From Chitinophagaceae bacterium (GTDB lineage: Bacteria; Bacteroidota; Bacteroidia; Chitinophagales; Chitinophagaceae): a stretch of 64,000 nt of DNA. Below, piece after piece: positions 43,966 through 52,723 of this stretch. A program made the position numbers and the translations under genes. Positions within the stretch are counted from its first letter, which is position 1. The number at the start of each line of letters is the position of its first letter. The DNA lies in assembly GCA_028288585.1 (NCBI GenBank), contig JAQBNL010000043.1, forward strand, positions 1 through 64,000, read 5' to 3'. The notes below the pieces were generated by a model that saw nothing but the letters and a program-made list of their open reading frames with translations, made no database searches and was not told the DNA's origin.

Positions 43966-45156
43966 TTATTTTACGGGGAAACAATATTTCATATAAAAGC
44001 TTTTTGGAACCAGGTGAGCTTTATACATCATATAAAAAAATGGCTGCAGCAATTCAAAACGTTTTTTGTAAGTAGGATAGTCTGTCCAGTATTTAGGAGG
44101 AAGATTCATTATTCTTTCAAATTCATCATTACTTAAGCCTATTCTTTTTTTAAAATATTCCAAGAGTTCGGGTTCCATATATGGAGGATGCTCAAAATAT
44201 TCTTTCAATGCATCTTCCCTGTTTAGTTGACCGGCACGTACTGCGGCCGATAAAGTATTGTTCCTGTAATCTATATTAAATTTTTTTGGAAAATAATAGC
44301 TGTGATTAAAAGCAGTCATCCTGTTCTCCAGGTGATGCCCGCCATAATATTGCCAGCCAAATTCTTTTTCAAGAAATATTTTTGCATCTTCTTTGGTATA
44401 TTGGATATACCAGAACGGCCTGATCTTTTTTATTCGTTTTACTGCGATCCATTTTATAAATCTCCAGAAAGGCATATTTGGAAAAGTTTTCATTTTTAGC
44501 CTGCCGAACATTTTATGAATAGAAGCAATATATTTTCCATCAAAATAATTTTTGCCAAGAGGAGTAATGCCTTCTGCCATAAATGAATGCCCTTCTAAAA
44601 TATATTTTACGCCATATTTAGATGCCGCTCTGTATAAAATTTCAGTTAATGCAAGATCCGTTGGAGCATCTATTTCCGGCACACCTGCCAAAAAAAATGA
44701 CCTGTAAATATCATCCATCTCCTTATTGTCAACTACATGCGTATATAGATCAACATTAAGTTTGGTTAATACTTTACGAATATTTTCTGTAGCAATAGCA
44801 GTATTCCATGTATTGTCATAATGTACAGCCAATGGTCTTAGCCCTTTTTGCAGCGCCATGTAAACCATATAAGAAGAATCGGTGCCGCCGCTTACTCCAA
44901 TAACACAATCATATTTTTTTCCTTTGCCCGCTTTTTTTATGAGTTGAATTATATCTTCAAATGTTTTTTGTCCTTTAGGTTTTCCTGTGCCATATTCTTC
45001 AATAAGATTGTCAATCATATGGCAATAATTGCAGATTCCGTTTTCATCAAAAGTGATTGATGGCACCGTTTCATCATAAATACACCGGGTGCATATCTGC
45101 CGTCCCTTGTAAGATTGCTTATTGTTTAATACTTCGTTTATTACTGCAGACTGCAT
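43966..45156 (-). CDS. N-acetyl sugar amidotransferase (WbpG/WbuX/PseA family)
   Basis: A 396-residue ATP-dependent enzyme that turns an N-acetyl group into an acetamidino group. Two CxxC pairs (C22/C25 and C42/C45) form a zinc site; the PP-loop SGGTDS is at 89-94. The start is ATG 45156, 2 bases after the methyltransferase gene; TTG 45189 would overlap that gene. It acts with HisH and HisF-like partners encoded directly after it. The likely substrate is a di-N-acetylated sugar nucleotide such as a WbpB/D/E-type product, but this is inferred. Confidence 0.92.
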   Translation of the reverse strand: MQSAVINEVLNNKQSYKGRQICTRCIYDETVPSITFDENGICNYCHMIDNLIEEYGTGKPKGQKTFEDIIQLIKKAGKGKKYDCVIGVSGGTDSSYMVYMALQKGLRPLAVHYDNTWNTAIATENIRKVLTKLNVDLYTHVVDNKEMDDIYRSFFLAGVPEIDAPTDLALTEILYRAASKYGVKYILEGHSFMAEGITPLGKNYFDGKYIASIHKMFGRLKMKTFPNMPFWRFIKWIAVKRIKKIRPFWYIQYTKEDAKIFLEKEFGWQYYGGHHLENRMTAFNHSYYFPKKFNIDYRNNTLSAAVRAGQLNREDALKEYFEHPPYMEPELLEYFKKRIGLSNDEFERIMNLPPKYWTDYPTYKKRFELLQPFFYMMYKAHLVPKSFYMKYCFPVK

Positions 45157-45158
45157 TA

Positions 45159-46121
45159 TTATTTTTTTAAAAACCGTCCTGAATAACAAGCCTCCTCTTC
45201 GTGAAAATAATTTACTTCAAGTAGATTATCTGATACCATTTTAAGAAATTCTTCTTTTGAAAAGCGTTTTGCATTACTGGGGGCATACCAGTCATAGTTA
45301 GTGCTTTTGCTTAATTCAAAACCCCATTCTTCCTTCCAGAAACATTTTAAGAAGTTCCAATAAATGAACCGCTGAATATCATATTTGCCACCTTTAATAC
45401 CAAGCAATGGAATATCGGGTGCATCAAAAGTTACATTTAATTCACTAAGCCGCTTACCAAGCTCTGTTAATTGTTCTGAAAATTTCCACATTTCTTCATT
45501 TGGTATAGTATGCGTGGCTTTACGAAAATAATCATCCACTAATTCTCTTGGCAAAGCTTTTTTGGAATATACATAACAGGCAAATTCACCGTTTAGGCTT
45601 GTAATGGCAGCAAGATGTTGAAATGTTTTTTCCGGTACTTCGGTATGCATGATAACCTGGTCACATACCGTAAAATCTATGCTGTTGTTTTTTAGATGCG
45701 TGTTTGCAATATCAGTTTTACAGAAGTACAGGTTTGAATAATTTTTAAAATTTTTTGCTGCAATAAATATTGCTTCAGAAATATCAATGCCAATTACAAT
45801 TGCATGCGGCGCTAATTTAGCCAGCCAGGCTGCTTTATACCCAAGACCGCAGCCGGTATCAACAATTAGCTTTTTGTTTTTTAGATATTGAATAAGGGCA
45901 TTTTCAGATGTAAATCCGTATAGAGATAAAAACCATTTAAGTTGAAATTCGTATAATTTTTCTATGTCTTTATATTCTTCTGCTTCTGTCCACTTTTCAG
46001 TAAAAATTTGCTGTGTTTGCGATTGATTATCAGCATAAGTATCGGTAAGTAAAAGTTCAATAATATTATCTTTTACATTTACAGGAATATAAAAAAGCTC
46101 CTTTATAAAATCCTCTGTCAT
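45159..46121 (-). CDS. Class I SAM-dependent methyltransferase
   Basis: A 320-residue methyltransferase with motif I IVDTGCGLGYKAAWLA at about residues 89-104, IGIDISEA, and VCDQVIMHTEVPE. The N-terminal 80 residues and the C-terminal tail (WYAPSNAKRFSKEEF) are not part of the core fold and may recognise the substrate. Located between the acyltransferase and the WbpG-like gene with spacers of 6 and 2 bases, it probably acts on the same sugar. The methyl acceptor is unknown. Confidence 0.83.
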   Translation of the reverse strand: MTEDFIKELFYIPVNVKDNIIELLLTDTYADNQSQTQQIFTEKWTEAEEYKDIEKLYEFQLKWFLSLYGFTSENALIQYLKNKKLIVDTGCGLGYKAAWLAKLAPHAIVIGIDISEAIFIAAKNFKNYSNLYFCKTDIANTHLKNNSIDFTVCDQVIMHTEVPEKTFQHLAAITSLNGEFACYVYSKKALPRELVDDYFRKATHTIPNEEMWKFSEQLTELGKRLSELNVTFDAPDIPLLGIKGGKYDIQRFIYWNFLKCFWKEEWGFELSKSTNYDWYAPSNAKRFSKEEFLKMVSDNLLEVNYFHEEEACYSGRFLKK

Positions 46122-46127
46122 TTTTTA

Positions 46128-46673
46128 TTATTGAATTATTTTGGCAGGTGATCCGGCAATCTTACTTCCCTGCGGAAAAGAATCTTTTACAAGGCTGTTT
46201 GCCCCAACAATTATATTGTCTTGTAACGTAACCCCTTTTGCAATGATAGTATTGGGGCCGATGTAACAATTATTGCCAATGGTTGTAGAAGCGTATTCAT
46301 ATTTTTCCTTACCTCCGCTAATTGCCCATTGCACACTGTCGTGAGAATAAATTTGTACACCTGCTGATATACTACAGTTGCTCCCAATTTGCAGCCCTCC
46401 AGACCCATCTAAAACTGTAAAAGGGCCAACCCATGTATTTATACCAACTGTAACCTTGCCAAAAATGCAGCAGGAATCATACACTGAAGTACCTTCACCA
46501 AAGCCTAGAAATTTTGCTCTTTCCCACCTGTCAAACATAAGATCAGCAAAGGGTAATGAGCGATCTAATTCTGCTATAAAATTTTTATCAAAATGATTTT
46601 TAAGCTTTTGAAGAAGAATATAAAATTCCTTTACATCAGCTGGTAAGTTTTCTATTTGTTTTTTTCTATCCAA
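46128..46673 (-). CDS. Hexapeptide-repeat acyltransferase
   Basis: A 181-residue left-handed beta-helix protein. Residues about 1-60 form a helical lead-in; hexapeptide coils follow (IGSNCSISAGVQIYSHDSV, IGNNCYIGPNTIIAKGV) with an active-site His in IYSHDS. It ends AGSPAKIIQ. Probably an O- or N-acetyltransferase for a sugar. The only canonical start is TTG 46673, 4 bases after the AsnB-like stop; no ATG occurs until far into the domain. Confidence 0.82.
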   Translation of the reverse strand: MDRKKQIENLPADVKEFYILLQKLKNHFDKNFIAELDRSLPFADLMFDRWERAKFLGFGEGTSVYDSCCIFGKVTVGINTWVGPFTVLDGSGGLQIGSNCSISAGVQIYSHDSVQWAISGGKEKYEYASTTIGNNCYIGPNTIIAKGVTLQDNIIVGANSLVKDSFPQGSKIAGSPAKIIQ

Positions 46674-46677
46674 AATG

Positions 46678-48573
46678 CTAATTATATTTTTCTCCCTTTA
46701 AAAATATCCTGCACCACCATTCAAAACACATCAGCGACCAAAGTAAAAGCCTGTGATTTATTTTATGATCAATATGCTCCTCAATTATTTTTTTTACATA
46801 AGCAGGATTAATAAATTCTGCTGATGCGATATTTTCCCCCAGTAATAATTCTTTTACATACGCTGCATTTTCGCCCCTGTACCAGCTTTCATCAGGCGCT
46901 GAAAAACCCTGCTTTTTCCTGTTAATAATTTTTTCAGGAATAAAGTGCATCATGGCTTTGCGTAATACATTTTTGCCGTCATCATATTCAGTATATAATT
47001 TTTTCTTGTCCCTGAATTCATTTTCATCAACCCTCATCATTTTTTCAAAATTACCCAACTTATGCTTTACCGGTATTTTCTGTGCAAAAGCAACCAGGTC
47101 ATTATCCATAAATGGAAATCTTTCTTCAAGGCCATTGGCCATAGAAAGTTTATCACCTACCAGGAATAATCCGGGTAAAAAAGTTTTTATTTCGAAATAC
47201 AATGAGTTGTTTACATGCTGTTCAGCCGAATCGTATTTTAATGAGTGATTAAATGTAAAAACCCTTTCAAATATCTTCCTCGGCTCTTCAAGATTATGGA
47301 TCTTTGATATTACTGCCGGAGTAAATAATTCGCTTTTACTGTTATCCGGAACCAGCCTTTGCCAGAAATTATAATATTGTTCAAAATAGTCTTTTTGATC
47401 CAGGGATTTGGAAACCCTGTAATAACGCCATGGATAGCCACCATATAATTCATCGCCCCCTGTTCCCTGCAAACAAACTTTTACAAATTTTGAAGCAAGC
47501 CTGGAAATATAATAATTAGGGTAGCTCATCCCAACTTTTAAATCTTCTAAATGATAAACTACTCTTGGTAATGACCATTTAAGATCGCCGGCATTAATTA
47601 CCTGTTCAAAGTGTTCTGTTTTACAATGATTGGCCATTAATTCTGCATCTCTCCGTTCATCATAATTTGCTTCTACGCCTGAAACCTCACTCATATCAAA
47701 TCCACATGTAAATGTGCTAAGCCGGTTAACGTGCTGCGAAGCGATAGCTGTAATAGAACCGCTGTCCATACCACCTGAAAGATAGGAGCCCACAGGCACA
47801 TCTGAAACCATTTGCCGGGCAACTGCTTTTTTAAAAAGCCTTTCTGTTTCATCAACAGCATCTTCAAACGTCATAGTGTTATCGGTCTCCGTAAAATTAT
47901 AATCCCACCATGATTTATGATGTACCTCCCTGGTAGATGTATTAATGGTTATTGTATTGGCAGGGGGCAACATATATACCCCTTTAAATAAGGTTTGAAA
48001 AGTAAAAAGGTTTTGGAAAGTAAAATACTCATTCAGTGCATCAAAATTCAATTCAGTTTTAAAATCAGGATGCTGCAGGATAGCTTTGATTTCTGAAGCA
48101 AACGCTATCACCTTTCCATTAAACCAATAATATAACGGCTTTATTCCATAGCGGTCACGTGTAAGATGCAAAGTTTTTTCCTGCTTATTCCATGCAGCAA
48201 TGGCAAACATGCCATCCATCTTTTCAAAGAAGGAAATACCGTAGGCTGCCAGTCCTTCTACAATAACTTCAGTATCTGATGTTGAAGAAAATGAATGGCC
48301 CTTGGATAAAAGCTCCTGTTTTAATTCTATATAATTATAAATACATCCATTAAAAATAATAACCCAGTTACCACTTTTGGAATGCATTGGTTGTGCGCCT
48401 TTATCGGAAATATCAAGAATAGCAAGACGTCTATGGGCAAACGAAATATTATCCTCAACAAAATAGCCTTCACCATCCGGGCCACGGTGTGCGATAGCGT
48501 CACCCATTTTTTTTACAGTTTCAATAGATGCTGCCTCTTGCGAAATATTAAACACGCCTGCTATACCACACAT
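46678..48573 (-). CDS. asnB: Asparagine-synthase-like amidotransferase (paralogue 3)
   Basis: A 631-residue class II amidotransferase/synthetase. Cys2 in MCGIAGVFN, SGGMDS at 266-271 and LQGTGGDELYGGY are present, so both active sites look intact. It sits tightly between a sugar aminotransferase gene (1 base) and the acyltransferase-methyltransferase-WbpG-HisH-HisF run. This is the strongest context among the three paralogues for amidation of a uronic-acid carboxylate on the same amino sugar that is amidinated. The substrate is not proven by sequence. Confidence 0.9.
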   Translation of the reverse strand: MCGIAGVFNISQEAASIETVKKMGDAIAHRGPDGEGYFVEDNISFAHRRLAILDISDKGAQPMHSKSGNWVIIFNGCIYNYIELKQELLSKGHSFSSTSDTEVIVEGLAAYGISFFEKMDGMFAIAAWNKQEKTLHLTRDRYGIKPLYYWFNGKVIAFASEIKAILQHPDFKTELNFDALNEYFTFQNLFTFQTLFKGVYMLPPANTITINTSTREVHHKSWWDYNFTETDNTMTFEDAVDETERLFKKAVARQMVSDVPVGSYLSGGMDSGSITAIASQHVNRLSTFTCGFDMSEVSGVEANYDERRDAELMANHCKTEHFEQVINAGDLKWSLPRVVYHLEDLKVGMSYPNYYISRLASKFVKVCLQGTGGDELYGGYPWRYYRVSKSLDQKDYFEQYYNFWQRLVPDNSKSELFTPAVISKIHNLEEPRKIFERVFTFNHSLKYDSAEQHVNNSLYFEIKTFLPGLFLVGDKLSMANGLEERFPFMDNDLVAFAQKIPVKHKLGNFEKMMRVDENEFRDKKKLYTEYDDGKNVLRKAMMHFIPEKIINRKKQGFSAPDESWYRGENAAYVKELLLGENIASAEFINPAYVKKIIEEHIDHKINHRLLLWSLMCFEWWCRIFLKGEKYN

Positions 48574-48574
48574 A

Positions 48575-49714
48575 TTAAAAAGATTTTAGAGCGCTGATAA
48601 TATAATCAAAATCTTCTTTCACCATTTTGTTATGCAAAGGGATGCTCATACTATATTGATCCGCTGCATAAGCATTAGGAAAATCATGGGGCTTTAAATT
48701 AAAAGTATTTGCGTAAGCACCCAACATATGAACGGCATGTGTGCCGGGCCGGGTGGCAATTCCTTTTTGCTGCAGTACTTCCATTATATCATTTCTTTTT
48801 AAAGGCGATTTCTCCTCATCAATAAAAAGAACATACGATTGCCAGCCATGCTTATAATCATCCGGAACAATTGGTGTATGAAGCCATGATATATCTTTCA
48901 AATTCTCTGAATAATAATCGGCCCACTTTTGTCTCTCATCAATAAATTGGTCCAATTTTTTTATTTGCACAGTACCTAATGCGCCTTGCAGATCGGTCAT
49001 ACGATAATTGTATCCCACAATATCAAATGCGGAAAGGATATATGGTTTGGGTCCATGATGTCTTTGTTCTTCTGAAATGGAAGCGCCATGATTTCTTAAT
49101 TTATCAAGATGCGTTGCAATGGCGTCATCATCAGTAGTGAGCATTCCCCCTTCACCGGTAGTAATTGATTTACGGGGATGGAACGAAAAACACCCGATAT
49201 CTCCCAAACTGCCAGCTGGCTTCCCTCTTAAAGATGCACCGGCGGCGCATGCACCGTCTTCGATAATTTTAAGTGTGGGATAATTTTGTTGTATGAAATC
49301 TACATCAGCACATAAACCAAAAAGATGAACAGGAATAATAGCTTTAGTTTTTGCTGTGATTTTATTTTTTATCTGTGTAACATCAATATTAAAAGTTACC
49401 GGATCAATATCAATAAAAACAGGTGTGGCATTACAGTACATTACAGCATTTGCGGTGGCCACCCATGTGAATGCAGGAACAATAACTTCATCGCCTTTTT
49501 TAACTCCACATGCTAACAAAGCAAGATGAAGTGCGGTAGTGCAATTTGAAACGGCCAGGGCATGTTTTACATTATGACGTTCGGCAAAAAGTTTCTCAAA
49601 CTCTTTAACCTTTGGCCCTTGTGTTATCCACCCGCTTTCGATAGGTGCTTTTAGTGCCTCCCATTCCTCATTTCCCATACTCGGTATTGAAATAGGGATA
49701 TATCTTTTTTCCAT
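48575..49714 (-). CDS. Sugar aminotransferase (DegT/perosamine-synthase-like)
   Basis: A 379-residue PLP enzyme with the Schiff-base lysine K182 in FHPRKSITTGEGGM and the ring-binding Asp in IEDGACAAGA (about 151-160). FHPRK and the following HGAS segment resemble perosamine synthases and PseC/ArnB-type 4-aminotransferases. Overlaps the epimerase gene by one base (TAATG) and ends one base before the AsnB-like gene. It is the third aminotransferase of the locus. Confidence 0.88.
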   Translation of the reverse strand: MEKRYIPISIPSMGNEEWEALKAPIESGWITQGPKVKEFEKLFAERHNVKHALAVSNCTTALHLALLACGVKKGDEVIVPAFTWVATANAVMYCNATPVFIDIDPVTFNIDVTQIKNKITAKTKAIIPVHLFGLCADVDFIQQNYPTLKIIEDGACAAGASLRGKPAGSLGDIGCFSFHPRKSITTGEGGMLTTDDDAIATHLDKLRNHGASISEEQRHHGPKPYILSAFDIVGYNYRMTDLQGALGTVQIKKLDQFIDERQKWADYYSENLKDISWLHTPIVPDDYKHGWQSYVLFIDEEKSPLKRNDIMEVLQQKGIATRPGTHAVHMLGAYANTFNLKPHDFPNAYAADQYSMSIPLHNKMVKEDFDYIISALKSF

Positions 49715-50688
49715 TAATTTTCTTTTTTCCTGTCACGCCATTCAATCAATTTCAGCAATCCTTCTTCCAGGGTGTATTTATATTGAAAGCCCAGCTCTTC
49801 TTTTGCTTTTACAGCGGAGCCAATTCGATTTTGAACAAGTGCTCTTGCATCATCAGCGCTGTATGGCTTGTAAACAACTTTTAGATCAGATTTTTTTAAC
49901 CTTAAAATAGTATCACAAAGTTCTTTTATAGAAGTTTGTACCTGTGTACCTGCGTTATAAAAACCAAAAGGCACATCACTTTTTAAAGCAGCCACGTTGC
50001 ATCTTGCCGCATCTTCTACATAAATAAAATCGTATGCCTGGCTTCCATCGCCATTAATCACGGGTGTTTCATTTGCATCTATCTTGTTCAGCATTATTGG
50101 GACTACACCTGTGTATGCAGCTGTTTGATCCTGTCCCGGCCCATAAACATTCATATAGCGTAAGCCAATTATATTTAAACCATAGCGGTCATTAAAAGCT
50201 GTAGCCATTGCTTCCCCTGCAATTTTAGTGGCGCCATAAAAATTTTTATTTTTAAAAGGATGATCTTCGGTCATAGGTATTTCCACTGCATCTCCATACA
50301 CAGAAGCGGAAGAAGACCATATAAGTTTTTTGATTTTATTATTTACACAGGCTTCCAGCACGTTAAAAGTGCCTGCTATATTTACGTCAAAGGCTGTACG
50401 GGGGAAATCCTTACAATGCAGCAGCCACATTGCAGCCAGACAAAAAACATAATCTATATTTTTCATGGCAATATCTAAAACATCAGTCTCTCTTATATCT
50501 CCGCCGAGTGAAAAAATTTTACATCTTTCATCCAATAATACATCTGCAATATTTTCCATTTTACCCCGTGTAAAATTATCGTAGATGATTACTTCCGATA
50601 CATTTTCCTTAAGTAATTCTTTTACAACAAAACTGCCTATAAATCCTGCACCCCCAATTACCAGGCATCTTGAATTATTAATATTCAT
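49714..50688 (-). CDS. NAD-dependent sugar epimerase/dehydratase
   Basis: A 324-residue extended [14 protein letters not shown] at about residues 12-22 is the NAD motif; SSSASVYGD and YGATKIAGEA carry the catalytic Ser and Tyr-xxx-Lys; RYMNVYGPGQ is typical of GalE/WbpP-like enzymes. It should epimerise or dehydrate a nucleotide sugar feeding the neighbouring aminotransferase. It overlaps genes on both sides by one base, so is translated as part of one polycistronic run. Confidence 0.87.
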   Translation of the reverse strand: MNINNSRCLVIGGAGFIGSFVVKELLKENVSEVIIYDNFTRGKMENIADVLLDERCKIFSLGGDIRETDVLDIAMKNIDYVFCLAAMWLLHCKDFPRTAFDVNIAGTFNVLEACVNNKIKKLIWSSSASVYGDAVEIPMTEDHPFKNKNFYGATKIAGEAMATAFNDRYGLNIIGLRYMNVYGPGQDQTAAYTGVVPIMLNKIDANETPVINGDGSQAYDFIYVEDAARCNVAALKSDVPFGFYNAGTQVQTSIKELCDTILRLKKSDLKVVYKPYSADDARALVQNRIGSAVKAKEELGFQYKYTLEEGLLKLIEWRDRKKEN

Positions 50689-51710
50689 TAATCAGTTTTT
50701 ATATTGGCATTATATATTCTTTCAATTATATCTACCACTTTTAAGCCTTCAAAACCATTTGTGGTAATAGCAGCTCTTTGTTTTAAAACGTCTATTATAT
50801 TTTTAATTACATAGTGATGATTAGCTGCGCTGCCCTTGTAGGTACCATAATCATTTCCGGGATTTGTAGGGTGCAGATCTGGCATTGTATAGTTTTTTAC
50901 ATGACAATATTCAACAGTATCCATATACTGTCCGCCAATTTTTACACTGCCATTTTCTGCGATAATAGTCATGCTGCTTTCAAAATTTTTATCCCATACC
51001 GAAGTGGAGTAATTGATACAGCCAATTCCCCCATTTATAAAATCAAAATTTACCAAACCACTATCTTCAAATTCGGTTAAATGATGATGATTAAAGTTGC
51101 ATAGTTTGCTTTTGATGTTTTGCACATCTCCAAAAACCCAATACATTATATCAATAAAATGAGAGAACTGGGTAAATAATGTTCCTCCATCTAATTGTTT
51201 ATTTCCGTGCCAGCTTCCGGGCTGGTAATATCTTTCATCCCGGTTCCAGTAACAGTTTATCTGGACCATAAAAATTTTTCCAAGTATATTTTCAGTTATG
51301 ATTTTTTTTAACCAAGCAGAAGGTGGAGAGTATCGGTTTTGCATCACTGTAAAAATATGTTTATCCACATCACGGGCCTTATTTATAAGCGACTCTGCAT
51401 CCTGCTTTTTTAACGCCAATGGTTTCTCTATTACCACATGTAAATTTTTATCTAAACATTGCATTGCCTGTGCTGCATGTAATCCATTTGGAGTAGCGAT
51501 ATTAATTACGTCAACTTCGATGTTACTCTTTAAAAAATCATTTAAAGAAGTAAAGAAAGGAAGGCTAAAATTATTTAATCCAAGCTGTTCTTTTGGTTTA
51601 ATATCGATTAATGCTGATAATTCAGCCTCCTCACTTTTGCAAATCATTTCAACATGTCTTTTGCCAATATGACCTGCGCCTATCACTGCAAATTTTATCT
51701 TTTTATCCAA
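50688..51710 (-). CDS. WbpB/WlbA-like UDP-HexNAc-uronate 3-dehydrogenase
   Basis: A 340-residue Gfo/Idh/MocA enzyme. AVIGAGHIGKRH starts at residue 8 and VIEKPLAL holds the conserved Lys. The middle region, QNRYSPPSAWLKK, INCYWNRDERYY and LDGGTLFTQFSHFID, closely follows the WlbA/WbpB pattern, which oxidises C3 of UDP-GlcNAcA. The start is TTG 51710: an in-frame TAG lies four codons upstream and the Rossmann strand begins at once. With the WbpD-like acetyltransferase at 53786 and a WbpE-like aminotransferase it covers the 3-acetamido-uronate pathway, but no WbpA dehydrogenase is in the window. Confidence 0.86.
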   Translation of the reverse strand: MDKKIKFAVIGAGHIGKRHVEMICKSEEAELSALIDIKPKEQLGLNNFSLPFFTSLNDFLKSNIEVDVINIATPNGLHAAQAMQCLDKNLHVVIEKPLALKKQDAESLINKARDVDKHIFTVMQNRYSPPSAWLKKIITENILGKIFMVQINCYWNRDERYYQPGSWHGNKQLDGGTLFTQFSHFIDIMYWVFGDVQNIKSKLCNFNHHHLTEFEDSGLVNFDFINGGIGCINYSTSVWDKNFESSMTIIAENGSVKIGGQYMDTVEYCHVKNYTMPDLHPTNPGNDYGTYKGSAANHHYVIKNIIDVLKQRAAITTNGFEGLKVVDIIERIYNANIKTD

Positions 51711-51753
51711 ATTAAGAATCTATTTAAATACCGGAAAAATAAAATAGTAGGGA

Positions 51754-51761
51754 CAAATTTA
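51754..51761 (-). promoter_or_regulatory. -7 element before the 51710-39878 run
   Basis: The minus strand reads TAAATTTG, a TAnnTTTG match, 43 bases before the TTG at 51710. It sits in the 152-base spacer downstream of rmlA, the largest gap inside this half of the locus, and could drive the long run of closely spaced genes below it. Confidence 0.45.
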
Positions 51762-51862
51762 CATTTTAATTCCTCCATTTGCAATTGAGAAGTAACCTTT
51801 TAGGAAGTAAAAATGAATTCCTGGTACAAGATTGAAAACCTATCTTAGAAGATGAGGTGAAA

Positions 51863-52723
51863 TTATCCTGCAACCATTTTTAAATACTCACCATAACCGC
51901 TCTTTTTTAAACTTTCGGCCAGGTAAAGCAACGCTTCTTTATTTATATATTTCATCCTGTAAGCAATCTCTTCAGGACAGCCTATTTTAAAACCCTGTCG
52001 TTTTTCTATCACTCTTACATATTCAGATGCATCGTGCAGGGAATCAAAAGTTCCTGTATCAAGCCATGCCACCCCCCTGTCTAAAACGCCAACTTTTAAT
52101 TTTTTATTTTCAAGATAAATCCTGTTTACATCTGTTATTTCATATTCACCCCGGGGGCTGGGTGCAATATTTTTTGCAATTTCTACAACCTCATTATTAT
52201 AGAAATACAGGCCCGGAACTGCATAATGAGATTTTGGGTTTGCCGGTTTTTCTTCAATACTGATTGCATTGAAATCTTTGTCAAATTCAACAACGCCATA
52301 TCGTTCAGGATCGCTTACCTGGTAAGCGAATATCACAGCACCTTCAGGATTGGCAGACTTTTGTAATAATCCTGTTAATCCGCTGCCATAAAAAATATTG
52401 TCTCCCAAAATCAATGCTATCGAATCTTTGCCAATAAAACTTTCGCCAATTACAAATGCCTGCGCCAAACCATTAGGCACTTCCTGGACAGCATATTGTA
52501 AAATGCAGCCCCATTGTGAGCCATCGCCTAAAAGCTTTTTAAATTGAGATTGATCTTCAGGTGTGGTTATTATTAAGATCTCTTTTATGCCTGCAAGCAT
52601 TAATGTACTTAGTGGGTAATAGATCATGGGCTTATCATAAATAGGCATTAATTGCTTACTGATACCCATTGTGATAGGATACAATCTTGTGCCCGATCCT
52701 CCTGCTAAAATTATCCCTTTCAT
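51863..52723 (-). CDS. rmlA: Glucose-1-phosphate thymidylyltransferase
   Basis: A 286-residue nucleotidyltransferase making dTDP-glucose from dTTP and glucose-1-phosphate. The N-terminal [16 protein letters not shown] is the nucleotide-binding motif, [16 protein letters not shown] follows, and the normal length for RmlA is about 290. Followed upstream by rmlB with a one-base TAATG overlap, so the two are translationally coupled. rmlC and rmlD are absent from the window, so the dTDP-4-keto-6-deoxyglucose may go to amino sugars rather than rhamnose. Confidence 0.97.
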   Translation of the reverse strand: MKGIILAGGSGTRLYPITMGISKQLMPIYDKPMIYYPLSTLMLAGIKEILIITTPEDQSQFKKLLGDGSQWGCILQYAVQEVPNGLAQAFVIGESFIGKDSIALILGDNIFYGSGLTGLLQKSANPEGAVIFAYQVSDPERYGVVEFDKDFNAISIEEKPANPKSHYAVPGLYFYNNEVVEIAKNIAPSPRGEYEITDVNRIYLENKKLKVGVLDRGVAWLDTGTFDSLHDASEYVRVIEKRQGFKIGCPEEIAYRMKYINKEALLYLAESLKKSGYGEYLKMVAG

